Origin: Bacteroidota bacterium
Lineage (GTDB): Bacteria; Bacteroidota; Bacteroidia; M30B66
DNA length: 64,000 nucleotides
Direction: 5' to 3'
NCBI GenBank assembly: GCA_027490225.1
Contig: JAIXYK010000004.1
Span: forward strand, 1-64,000
The position numbers and the translations under genes are program-made. This document shows, one piece after another, positions 17,273-24,863 of this stretch. The notes beneath the pieces were generated by a model. It ran no database searches, was not told the DNA's origin, and worked only from the letters and a program-made list of their open reading frames with translations. How positions within the stretch are numbered: position 1 is the stretch's first letter; every line of letters begins with the position of its first letter.

Positions 17273-18712
17273 TTAGTTTTTCAAGGTTATTTTATTGTAA
17301 ATATCAACATATTTCTGAGCAGATTTGGCCCAGCTGTAATCTAAATGAATTATTTTTTCTCTTAGTTCCCACAGCAACTCTTTTCGTTCGTACAATAATG
17401 CAGCTCTTTTAAAACCACCAACCAAAGCATCCATAGAAAAATCATCGAACCTTAATCCTGTTCCATTACCAGAACTAACATCAATTACGGTATCTGCAAG
17501 ACCTCCAGTAGTTCTAACAATAGGAATTGTACCATACCTGAACGCATACAATTGATTTAAACCACAAGGTTCCACGCGAGAAGGCATCATTAAATAATCG
17601 CTTCCGGCATAGAGTTGATGAGACAATGCTTCATTGTATTCTATGGAGGTATCAAAAAACGAAACGAATTGATCTTTCATCTTCAAAAAAGTATTTTTCA
17701 AAGCTGGATCGCCAGTACCTAAAACAACAAAAGAAGCTCTGCCTCCATCGTACAAAAATTTTGCAATTGCATCTGGAATTAAATCTGCTCCTTTTTCATT
17801 TACCAATCTTCCAATAAAAGTAATCAATGGTAAATCTTGTCGCACATTAAAACGTTGCATCAAAATATACTTATTCGCTCTTTTAAACTCATTAATGTCT
17901 TCATTCATTCGGAATGAAATTAAAGGATCAGATTCCGGATTCCAAACATCGGTATCAATTCCATTTATAATTCCAGTTGCCTTTCCCATTTCATTGCGAA
18001 TCAACCACTCCAATCCATTTGCCGATTGCAATAATTCCATTAAGTAACCAGGGGAAACCGTGGTAAGTTGCCAACAGCATTTTATTCCGCAAGCCAATGG
18101 ATTTATTGTATTTCCCCACTCCAGCAATCCACTTGTATTGGCATCATACCATGGCAATAAATAAGCTTTTGACCATGAAAAAGCTCCATGATACATGCCA
18201 TTGTGAATCGTAAAAACTGTTGGAATGTGTGCTAAATTTCTATATTCGGGACAGTGCTTCACCATAAAAGGAATTAAGCCTGTATGGTGATCATGGCAAT
18301 GCAAAACATCAACAAATCCGGGTAATTGTTGCACAAATTGCAATACAGCTTGCTGAAAAACGAGGTATCTTTCTATTTCATCAGCATAACCATAACTGGT
18401 TTGAGCATCCACATAAATTCCTTCACGGTCAAACAAACCTGGAACATCTACAGATAGTAACTCAAAACCTAAATCTTCACCTATATTTCTATGGATGTAA
18501 AAGGGCACCTGAACTCCGGCCATGCGCACCATTCCGCTGTAAACATGTTCCCAGGGTTGTTGCAATATCCATTTCTGGCGATACTTGGGCATTATCACTG
18601 CGGTATCTATTCCTGCCTGATTAAGGTATTTTGGCAATGCGCCTGCCACATCTCCAAGCCCTCCTGCTTTAGCTGCCGGATAGCACTCTGCACTTACATG
18701 TAGAACTTTCAT
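17273..18712 (-). CDS. glgA: Glycogen synthase (GT5)
   Basis: This 479-residue protein is a typical GT-B glycosyltransferase of family GT5. It has N-terminal VSAECYPAAKAGGLGDVAGALPKYL (ADP-glucose-binding KxGGLGDV-type motif), central HCHDHHTGLIPF and VFTIHNGMYHG, and C-terminal FIGRLVNEKGADLI, then MMPSRVEPCGLNQLYA and the GGLADTV loop. It extends alpha-1,4-glucan from ADP-glucose supplied by the adjacent glgC product. No branching enzyme or phosphorylase gene is in the window. Confidence 0.96.
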   Translation of the reverse strand: MKVLHVSAECYPAAKAGGLGDVAGALPKYLNQAGIDTAVIMPKYRQKWILQQPWEHVYSGMVRMAGVQVPFYIHRNIGEDLGFELLSVDVPGLFDREGIYVDAQTSYGYADEIERYLVFQQAVLQFVQQLPGFVDVLHCHDHHTGLIPFMVKHCPEYRNLAHIPTVFTIHNGMYHGAFSWSKAYLLPWYDANTSGLLEWGNTINPLACGIKCCWQLTTVSPGYLMELLQSANGLEWLIRNEMGKATGIINGIDTDVWNPESDPLISFRMNEDINEFKRANKYILMQRFNVRQDLPLITFIGRLVNEKGADLIPDAIAKFLYDGGRASFVVLGTGDPALKNTFLKMKDQFVSFFDTSIEYNEALSHQLYAGSDYLMMPSRVEPCGLNQLYAFRYGTIPIVRTTGGLADTVIDVSSGNGTGLRFDDFSMDALVGGFKRAALLYERKELLWELREKIIHLDYSWAKSAQKYVDIYNKITLKN

Positions 18713-18771
18713 TAATAAAATCTAAGTCCGTAAATCTAAAAACAATTTCAAAACAATAACAAACGAGCTTG

Positions 18772-18783
18772 CACTTATAAGTG
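18772..18783. promoter_or_regulatory. Perfect palindrome upstream of glgA
   Basis: CACTTATAAGTG is a perfect 12-bp palindrome about 60 bases upstream of the glgA start, in the spacer between the glg operon and the LamG gene. It could be an operator for a dimeric regulator or chance in AT-rich DNA. Confidence 0.25.
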
Positions 18784-18835
18784 ATTTTAGCAAACCTTTA
18801 AAAATTAACTCTTTTCAAAAAATATTCTTAGGGCA

Positions 18836-19870
18836 TCAAAACTTTACTGCTTTATAATATCTAGCACCTACTTTAACAAAATAAATCCCATTTGGATATG
18901 CAGATAAATTGAAGCTTAATTGAGGAGTATTGACTATTTGCTTAAAAATTAAATTTCCAGCACATCCATAGATTTCGATTTCTCCCAAATTCTTATCGGC
19001 CGAAATTTGTAATATCTCTCTTGCCGGATTTGGGAATAATTTTACTACTTCTGCTGATTTAATTTCATTTACGCCGGTTGAAGCATTAACTGTATCCAAA
19101 GTAAGAATTTCACCTAAGGTTATTGACCTGTTGTACAAATAAATATCATCAATTTTCCCTTTAAATCCCTGATTTAAGAAATTTGAACTTCCAATTTCAA
19201 ATTTTTCTAAGGTAACGTTATAATTTAAATTGGTTGTAAGGTAAGTGCCAACATTACTTGCCTTTGCGATTCCATTGACAAACAAACCAATTACTGGTTC
19301 CCCAAAATTTCCATCGTATGAAAGTGTAAATGTGTTCCAATCTGCTGCGCCTGCATTCCAATCAGGAAGATTTCCGTTTGCAGTATTTCTTAAAATAACG
19401 CTTGTTTCTAAAAACCCATTTGTACCTGAATTAGCATTATTATTGAAGACTCCACTTTTTAAAACTAACACATTATTTAAATTTCCCTTTGAAATACGTA
19501 AATAGTTCTTACCATTATTTACCAAATTAATATCTGTATTTAATGCCAAATTATTTAACCATGCGGAATCTAATTGAACCCTACAAGAAAGAGTTATTTG
19601 AGCGTTTTCAGCCCCGGCAAGTAAACTGGCATTATTAATAAATTCAAAATTTATTTTCTGATTTTCATTGAACGTTGCAGCATTATTTTCTATGCCATTT
19701 CTATCTGTAGATAAACTCGCAGTATTTTCTGAAATCACAGCTTGGGTTGCAGAAATATCGTTAAAATTACCTCCGAACTGCAAACCCAAAACTAAATCTG
19801 AAAAAGGTATTTGTGCAATAGAGTGGAAACTAAAAGCAAAACTTAACAATACAAAGCTTAATTTTTTCAT
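18836..19870 (-). CDS. LamG-like secreted protein with type 9 secretion sorting domain
   Basis: This 344-residue protein starts at the ATG at 19870, which gives a clean signal peptide (MKKLSFVLLSFAFSFHSIAQ). A longer frame begins at 19930, but the promoter at 19893-19900 lies inside it. The middle (about 50-260) has the pattern of a concanavalin/LamG-3 domain: FTLSYDGNFGEPVIGLFVNG and FKGKIDDIYLYNRSI. The last 70 residues form a Por-type sorting domain: KLFPNPAREILQI, EIYGCAGNLIF and the final YPNGIYFVKV. It is therefore predicted to cross the outer membrane by T9SS and stay at the surface or be released. Ligand unknown. Confidence 0.88.
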   Translation of the reverse strand: MKKLSFVLLSFAFSFHSIAQIPFSDLVLGLQFGGNFNDISATQAVISENTASLSTDRNGIENNAATFNENQKINFEFINNASLLAGAENAQITLSCRVQLDSAWLNNLALNTDINLVNNGKNYLRISKGNLNNVLVLKSGVFNNNANSGTNGFLETSVILRNTANGNLPDWNAGAADWNTFTLSYDGNFGEPVIGLFVNGIAKASNVGTYLTTNLNYNVTLEKFEIGSSNFLNQGFKGKIDDIYLYNRSITLGEILTLDTVNASTGVNEIKSAEVVKLFPNPAREILQISADKNLGEIEIYGCAGNLIFKQIVNTPQLSFNLSAYPNGIYFVKVGARYYKAVKF

Positions 19871-19892
19871 AATACTATTTATCTTTATCCAG

Positions 19893-19900
19893 CAAATGTA
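19893..19900 (-). promoter_or_regulatory. -7 element TACATTTG for the LamG protein gene
   Basis: TACATTTG on the minus strand, 22 bases upstream of the ATG at 19870. It fixes the start by excluding upstream ATG codons. Confidence 0.6.
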
Positions 19901-20005
19901 AATAATACAAAGCATTATAAATGGCTTCAAAATTTACAAATTAAATCTCAAAAATATGTTTCACTAAAAATGAAAAGAATCACATTTCTATTGAACTATG
20001 TTTGT

Positions 20006-20013
20006 TACTTTTG
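20006..20013 (+). promoter_or_regulatory. -7 element TACTTTTG for the Cys-rich/MbnP operon
   Basis: TACTTTTG is followed after only 6 bases (CAAAGG) by the ATG at 20020. Transcription probably starts at or next to the ATG, so the mRNA is likely leaderless. Confidence 0.65.
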
Positions 20014-20019
20014 CAAAGG

Positions 20020-20394
20020 ATGAAAATCACTTTCGCTTTTCTTTTAAGTCTAATATTACTTTTCCCAACCATAACAAAGGCTTGGCTGTTAGCCGACTTT
20101 ATGGTTCATCAAAAAGAAATAGCTGAAAAATTATGCGAAAATAAGGACAAACCGAAGTTGCAATGCAATGGTAAATGCCAAATGATGAAATCGCTCAAAA
20201 AAGCAGAAGAACCGCAACCTTGGAAATACCAGCATGGCTTTAATGCAATAAAAGAGGTAAAACATATGATGTTTACCAACTTTTCTTTTGAAGCAATTTT
20301 GCCAATCGAATCTCCTTCAAAATTGAATCATTTTTATTTTGCAGTTTATCCCAAGACCTTAATAAAACCGGCCATTAAACCACCTTGTGCTTAA
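20020..20394 (+). CDS. Small exported protein with C-x9-C-x3-C motif
   Basis: This 124-residue protein from ATG 20020 has a signal peptide (MKITFAFLLSLILLFPTITKA). It has four cysteines: 39, 49 and 53 in the pattern C-x9-C-x3-C (KLCENKDKPKLQCNGKCQM) and one near the C-terminus (PPCA). I recall similar CNGKC proteins in Bacteroidota genomes beside metal-handling genes, but no named family. It is first in a three-gene operon with an MbnP-like lipoprotein and a CDVC barrel, so a role in periplasmic copper or other soft-metal binding is inferred. The methionines next to the cysteines (CQMM) would suit that. Confidence 0.75.
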   Translation: MKITFAFLLSLILLFPTITKAWLLADFMVHQKEIAEKLCENKDKPKLQCNGKCQMMKSLKKAEEPQPWKYQHGFNAIKEVKHMMFTNFSFEAILPIESPSKLNHFYFAVYPKTLIKPAIKPPCA

Positions 20395-20465
20395 TTTGAA
20401 ATCTTAGTCTCTATTAACGGTCATTTTCTTGACCACCATTTCAAATTTAATTTTTAAGCACAATT

Positions 20466-21266
20466 ATGAAAAATTTTCAATTCCTTTTGACCTTAACATT
20501 AGGTCTTTCTTTAACCATTATTACATCTTGTAAAAAAGATGATCCAATTGTTGATCCTCCTACTGTAATAACTCCTCCTACAATTGGAACTGTAGAATTA
20601 CGCGTTGAACATGTTTTCGGAGCCGATAGCATTCCGTTCGCTTTAAATACTTCCAATTTTTTTGTTACTGCATTGGGAGACAGTGTCAAATTCAATACTT
20701 TTAAATATTATATCAGCAATATTGAACTATTAAAAGCAGATGGTTCTTCTTTCAAACAACCAGAAAGTTACTTTCTTGTAGATGCATCTAATGAAGCAAG
20801 TAATAAACTGCAGATTCCTAATGTTCCACCTGCAGACTACACAGGAATAAGATTTTTACTTGGTGTAGATAGCACACGCAACGTTTCTGGTGCACAAGAA
20901 GGAGCTTTAAGTCAAGCTAATGGAATGTTCTGGACTTGGAATTCAGGCTATATTTTTAGCAAAGCAGAAGGCACTTCACCTCAAGTTACTGCATCTGGCA
21001 ATAATTTTACCTTACATGTTGGAGGTTTCAGCGGAACAAACAAAGCAATTCAAACAAAAACAATCACCTTTAATGGTGAAAAACTAACTGTAAATGGTAC
21101 ACGCGAAGCAGAAATTCATTTATCAGTTGATGTAAAAGAATATTTCTCAGCTGCAAATCCAATAAACCTTGGAACCACCAATTTTCTAATGTCTCCAGGG
21201 GCAACAGCCAGACAAATCTCTGAGAATTTTAAAGAGATGTTTTCTTTTGAGCATTTACATAACTAA
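20466..21266 (+). CDS. MbnP-like lipoprotein
   Basis: This 266-residue protein has a signal sequence ending in IITSC, so it is a predicted lipoprotein acylated at Cys22, followed by a Pro/Thr-rich linker. The rest matches the MbnP family: GTVELRVEHVFG, GDSVKFNTFKYYISNIEL, YTGIRFLLGVD, GMFWTWNSGYIF and LHVGGFSG. In methanotrophs MbnP and the related CorA bind copper through a site that includes kynurenine, formed from tryptophan by the diheme enzyme MbnH. Here tryptophans 156 and 158 lie in the conserved FWTWNSGY motif. No mbnH-like gene is present. It is followed after 6 bp by the barrel gene. Confidence 0.85.
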   Translation: MKNFQFLLTLTLGLSLTIITSCKKDDPIVDPPTVITPPTIGTVELRVEHVFGADSIPFALNTSNFFVTALGDSVKFNTFKYYISNIELLKADGSSFKQPESYFLVDASNEASNKLQIPNVPPADYTGIRFLLGVDSTRNVSGAQEGALSQANGMFWTWNSGYIFSKAEGTSPQVTASGNNFTLHVGGFSGTNKAIQTKTITFNGEKLTVNGTREAEIHLSVDVKEYFSAANPINLGTTNFLMSPGATARQISENFKEMFSFEHLHN

Positions 21267-21272
21267 TGTAAA

Positions 21273-22169
21273 ATGTTTTTTAAATATTTAAGAACAGTTG
21301 TGCTGATAGCATTTATCAGCACAACTGTTCCTTCTTTACGCGCCTGCGATGTTTGCAGCGGTGGAGGAGCTGTTAATTTTATGGGCATTTTACCTCAATT
21401 TCAAAAGAATTTTGCAGGTTTGCGCGTACAACACAAGGCATTTAAAAATTCCCAACTCAATAGCACAGACTATTTCAATAGCATAGACCTTTGGGCACGA
21501 TATAATCCAAATAAGAACTGGCAACTATTTGCATTTTTACCATATCAAATAAACCAGCGCAAAATCAATCATGTTAATACTCCTGTGCAAGGCGTAGGTG
21601 ATGCAACTTTCATGGCTGGTTACTTTGTTTTCAATAATAGCGATAGCATAAACAATAAATTGAAATGCACCTGGATGCTTGGTGCCGGAACTCAATTGCC
21701 AATTGGCAGCACTAAAGCAACCACTTGGCTTGGTCTCCCCGCCGATGCTGTATTACAACCCGGAACTGGCGCTATTGGAGCAAATGTATTTTCAACATTT
21801 ACATTTCGTGTTAAAAAGTTTGGTTTTGCTGCAGACGCACAATTTAGAACCATGAGCACAAATAACGCAGGTTATCATTTTGGAAACAGAATTAACACCT
21901 CCTTGCGAATTTTCAGAACATTCGCTTATAGAAATGCTAACTTCATTCCTCAGTTTATTGGCACTTTCGAAACCAGTAAAAAGGATATGAGTCGTGGTGT
22001 TCAGGTGAACGAAAGTGGCGGAAACTCAGCATTTATTGGCGCAGGTTGCGATTTTTTTAACCGCAATATAGCCATTGGTTGTAGCGTATTGCAAAGTCTT
22101 GAACTACAGAAAAACATTGTATCTGCAACCGGTCTACGTGTAATGTTTTCGTTAACTAAGACGTTTTAA
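21273..22169 (+). CDS. Outer-membrane barrel protein with N-terminal CDVC motif
   Basis: This 298-residue protein has a signal peptide followed by CDVCSGGG (Cys25, Cys28) at or next to the predicted mature N-terminus. The rest is a run of amphipathic beta-strands ending in aromatic residues (WQLFAFLPYQINQ, FGFAADAQFRT, FRTFAYRNANFIPQFIG) and a C-terminal strand ending in F, as in outer-membrane barrels. I recall Bacteroidota relatives labelled transporter family protein. The CxxC at the mouth of a barrel, in an operon with MbnP, suggests metal uptake or export across the outer membrane. Substrate unproven. Confidence 0.78.
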   Translation: MFFKYLRTVVLIAFISTTVPSLRACDVCSGGGAVNFMGILPQFQKNFAGLRVQHKAFKNSQLNSTDYFNSIDLWARYNPNKNWQLFAFLPYQINQRKINHVNTPVQGVGDATFMAGYFVFNNSDSINNKLKCTWMLGAGTQLPIGSTKATTWLGLPADAVLQPGTGAIGANVFSTFTFRVKKFGFAADAQFRTMSTNNAGYHFGNRINTSLRIFRTFAYRNANFIPQFIGTFETSKKDMSRGVQVNESGGNSAFIGAGCDFFNRNIAIGCSVLQSLELQKNIVSATGLRVMFSLTKTF

Positions 22170-22186
22170 AATTTGTAAAATATTTC

Positions 22187-23713
22187 TTAGACTTCGTTTT
22201 GTGCACCCGAAATCATTTTCCATGCTGCAGGTAAGTTATTTATAATATCACCTGCATTCATTGCTATTTTGCCCATTTCAGCAGCTGCAAAATCACCAGC
22301 CAAACCGTGCACAAAAACACCCAATCTCGCTGCATTTAAAGCAGAAAGTCCTTGTGCTAACAATGCTGTAATGATGCCACTCAACACATCACCACTTCCG
22401 CCCTTGGCCATGCCATTATTACCAGTGCTATTAAAATAAACTGCTCCCGATGGACTGCAAACTGCTGTAAATGCTCCTTTCAGCACTATAACAGCACCTG
22501 TTTTCAAACTCAATTTCCGAGCATTTTCCAGTCTTTCAAAACCAGAGTTGGCCTTACCGCATAATCGGTCTAATTCTCTAGGATGCGGAGTTAACACTGT
22601 GTTGCTAGGTAGAAATGAAAGCCAGGTTTGGTTTTCAGCCAAAATATTCAATCCATCCGCATCAATCAACAAATTTCCATTTACTGTTTGTATCAGGTAT
22701 TTCAGCAATTTGCCTGTTTCTTCATGCTTTCCCGCACCTGGTCCAAAACCTATGGCCGAAAAATGTTCAGCATTAAAACTACCACTCAAATAATCTGCTG
22801 CTTCTGAATCAAAAACCATCGCTTCCGGAACTGCTGTTTGTAAAATGGCATTTCCTCCTGCAGGAATATATAAACTACATAAGCCAGTTCCGCTGCGTAA
22901 ACAAGCCTTGGCAGCCAATACCATTGCGCCCATTTTCCCTTTCATTCCGCCAACTAATAGCGCATGTCCTTTGCTGCCTTTATGCGCAAATACTGGTTTG
23001 TGAGGTAAAACTCCTTGTAAATCGCTTTGCAATGTATACATATATGTACCAATGCCAGCAGTTTTGTTTGCAGTCAACTCATTCACCTTCAAACCAATAT
23101 CTATTACAAGCCACTCACCTACCCATTTCTCACTTTCTGCAAAAAAATACATCAATCTTGGTGCATGAAAACACAATGTTACTGCAGCTTCCAGCGCCGT
23201 CGCTTTATCGGGCATTGGCGCATCTGCAAAAAATCCACTCGGCGTATCTATTGCAACTTTAAAATTCGGAAACTTATTGATTGCTTCAATAAATCCAGCA
23301 ATCTCTCTTTCCAAAGGCCTGCTTAGCCCTGTTCCAAATAAAGCATCTACAAGTATATCTTTTCTCGAAATTGCGATTAAACTTTCTTCATTCAAAGTTT
23401 CAAATTCAGCCCCTGTAGCCAAAAACTCGTTCCGTTTCAATGCATTATCGGCACTTAATTGCTCAGCTGCTAAGGCAAAAACGGCGACATCTTTTCCCGT
23501 TTCTTTTAACAAACGCGCAATCACCCAACCATCACCACCATTATTTCCGTTGCCACATAAAACTGCAAAAGTCTTATTAGCAGGCAAATGTAGTTGTATC
23601 CATTCAAAACATTTCTTCGCAGCACGTTCCATCAACACACTCGATGTAATTTTCTCTTTCTCTATCGTAAATTCGTCTGCAGCGCGCAGCTCTTGGGCAG
23701 TTAAAATTTGCAT
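22187..23713 (-). CDS. nnr: Bifunctional NAD(P)H-hydrate epimerase / ADP-dependent dehydratase
   Basis: This 508-residue metabolite-repair enzyme has an N-terminal YjeF_N epimerase half (CGNGNNGGDGWVIARLL, DALFGTGLSRPL, DTPSG). Its C-terminal ribokinase-like dehydratase half has GGMKGKMGAMVLAA, FGPGAGK, LIDADGLNIL, LTPHPRELDRL and NNGMAKGGSGDVLSG. It converts hydrated NADH or NADPH, both R and S epimers, back to the active cofactor. Length and domain order are standard. It is convergent with the MbnP operon and divergent from the channel gene. Its promoter TACTTTTG ends 4 bases before the ATG. Confidence 0.96.
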   Translation of the reverse strand: MQILTAQELRAADEFTIEKEKITSSVLMERAAKKCFEWIQLHLPANKTFAVLCGNGNNGGDGWVIARLLKETGKDVAVFALAAEQLSADNALKRNEFLATGAEFETLNEESLIAISRKDILVDALFGTGLSRPLEREIAGFIEAINKFPNFKVAIDTPSGFFADAPMPDKATALEAAVTLCFHAPRLMYFFAESEKWVGEWLVIDIGLKVNELTANKTAGIGTYMYTLQSDLQGVLPHKPVFAHKGSKGHALLVGGMKGKMGAMVLAAKACLRSGTGLCSLYIPAGGNAILQTAVPEAMVFDSEAADYLSGSFNAEHFSAIGFGPGAGKHEETGKLLKYLIQTVNGNLLIDADGLNILAENQTWLSFLPSNTVLTPHPRELDRLCGKANSGFERLENARKLSLKTGAVIVLKGAFTAVCSPSGAVYFNSTGNNGMAKGGSGDVLSGIITALLAQGLSALNAARLGVFVHGLAGDFAAAEMGKIAMNAGDIINNLPAAWKMISGAQNEV

Positions 23714-23717
23714 ACCA

Positions 23718-23725
23718 CAAAAGTA
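23718..23725 (-). promoter_or_regulatory. -7 element TACTTTTG for nnr
   Basis: TACTTTTG on the minus strand is separated from the ATG (23713) by only TGGT. Transcription should begin at or within the start codon region, which suggests a leaderless mRNA. Confidence 0.6.
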
Positions 23726-23735
23726 GTGTAAATTT

Positions 23736-23812
23736 GGGCGCTGCCTTCGGCCCGTGCTATCAGCAGTAGTCCCTTCGGGCGCTACTTACTTCTATCACTA
23801 GCGCGGCTGCAG
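23736..23812 (+). repeat. GC-rich dispersed intergenic element, copy 2
   Basis: It begins GGGCGCTGCCTTCGGCCCG and ends GCGCGGCTGCAG. It shares both ends with the minus-strand copy at 52395-52474, and the internal GCTAT..GTAG..TTCTATC pattern with the other copies. It lies in the divergent spacer between nnr and the channel gene. Confidence 0.75.
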
Positions 23813-23853
23813 TAATAAGTCGAAGCATTGCTTTTTTCATGTAACCTTGTAGG

Positions 23854-23861
23854 TATATTTG
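23854..23861 (+). promoter_or_regulatory. -7 element TATATTTG for the channel gene
   Basis: TATATTTG 17 bases before the ATG at 23879. Because it lies downstream of the first possible start at 23828, it supports the 23879 start. Confidence 0.6.
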
Positions 23862-23878
23862 TGCAGCTTATTAATCTT

Positions 23879-24589
23879 ATGAAACTTATCATTAAAAAAC
23901 TTTTTCTTGGGAAACCAAATGCGGCTGCCAATTTGGAAGTTGGTGCTATCCAAAAACGCATTCAAAATATCAAAGCCATTTGGAACAACGACCACCAAGA
24001 TGATGTAGGCATAGAAAAAGTATTTCGCTTGTTCTTGGCAGCTTCCCAATTTCTTTTTCCGGGCATATACATCAAACATTTCGCAGGGAAACAGGGAAGT
24101 CAAATACAAGACCTTATCATGGATTTTTACATTTCCTTAAAAGTAATTTTTCCAGTCTTTCTTCTTTATTCACATAACAACCAAAATTCTATTCTCATAG
24201 GACTTATAATTTGGTTTCTCATAGAAACAATTTTATACGTTCCCACGCTCATTTTCGCATCCGATATCATAGCCCGCCCAAGCTCATACCGGCGTTCTAT
24301 GCTGTTGCTGCTGTTTAATTATTTCGAAATTGCTTTTTCATTTGGTGTGCTTTACACGCAAGGAAATTACCTCAACCAAGCATTCGAAAACTGGTACGAT
24401 TCCATTTACTTTAGCTTTATTACTTTCGGTTCCATTGGCTTTGGCGACTATTATCCAGTTACAGGTACAGGTAAATTATTGGTTAGTTTGCAATCTGTTA
24501 TTTTCTTAGCTTTTGTGGTATTATTCTTAAATTTCTTCTCCAACAAAGTTGAAAGCAGAGGGTATTTTGATGAGAATAACCATAAATAA
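23879..24589 (+). CDS. Two-TM potassium channel-like protein
   Basis: This 236-residue protein from ATG 23879 has a charged cytoplasmic N-terminus. It then has membrane segments near 83-99, 104-127 and 142-160, a re-entrant pore helix (YDSIYFSFITFGSIGFGDYYPVTGTGK) and a last transmembrane helix (SLQSVIFLAFVVLFLNFFS). The selectivity filter SIGFGD at 185-190 is a variant of the TVGYGD consensus. This is the Ion_trans_2 (KcsA-like pore) superfamily. Phe in place of the usual Tyr still occurs in K+ channels. No RCK/TrkA domain follows, so gating is not obvious. Confidence 0.87.
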   Translation: MKLIIKKLFLGKPNAAANLEVGAIQKRIQNIKAIWNNDHQDDVGIEKVFRLFLAASQFLFPGIYIKHFAGKQGSQIQDLIMDFYISLKVIFPVFLLYSHNNQNSILIGLIIWFLIETILYVPTLIFASDIIARPSSYRRSMLLLLFNYFEIAFSFGVLYTQGNYLNQAFENWYDSIYFSFITFGSIGFGDYYPVTGTGKLLVSLQSVIFLAFVVLFLNFFSNKVESRGYFDENNHK

Positions 24590-24609
24590 TCTAACTGAAT
24601 AATATCATA

Positions 24610-24770
24610 TTCATTGGGTTGATATTTTAAATTGTAAAACAAAACATCATATTATCATCGAGTGAAATAATTTCATTGTTTAACCCAAATTCATTGGGTA
24701 ATATTTTGGGTTAAAATCCAATTGGCATTAAAGTAAATTTTATAATTCCATGGGTTTTAACCCATGGCAA
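24610..24770. repeat. REP-like cluster of GGGTT/AACCC inverted repeats
   Basis: The 274-bp gap 24590-24863 holds several variants of one short motif. ACCCAA-N5-TTGGGT lies at 24683-24699, a degenerate TTGGGTTAAAATCCAATTGGCA follows, and the almost perfect hairpin CCATGGGTT-TT-AACCCATGG lies at 24748-24767. Flanks AATT..CAATT extend this last stem with one bulged C. The pattern resembles REP sequences mobilised by RAYT transposases in Bacteroidota; no RAYT gene is in the window. Confidence 0.65.
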
Positions 24771-24836
24771 TTGAAACAACTAAATTATTCATTCTTCATT
24801 ATTAATTATTCATTACATTCTTCCCTCCAAAATCCC

Positions 24837-24844
24837 TACATTTG
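24837..24844 (+). promoter_or_regulatory. -7 element TACATTTG
   Basis: TACATTTG 19 bases before the ATG at 24864; likely drives the 24864-27573 gene pair. Confidence 0.6.
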
Positions 24845-24863
24845 CCGTATTGCATGAATATTT

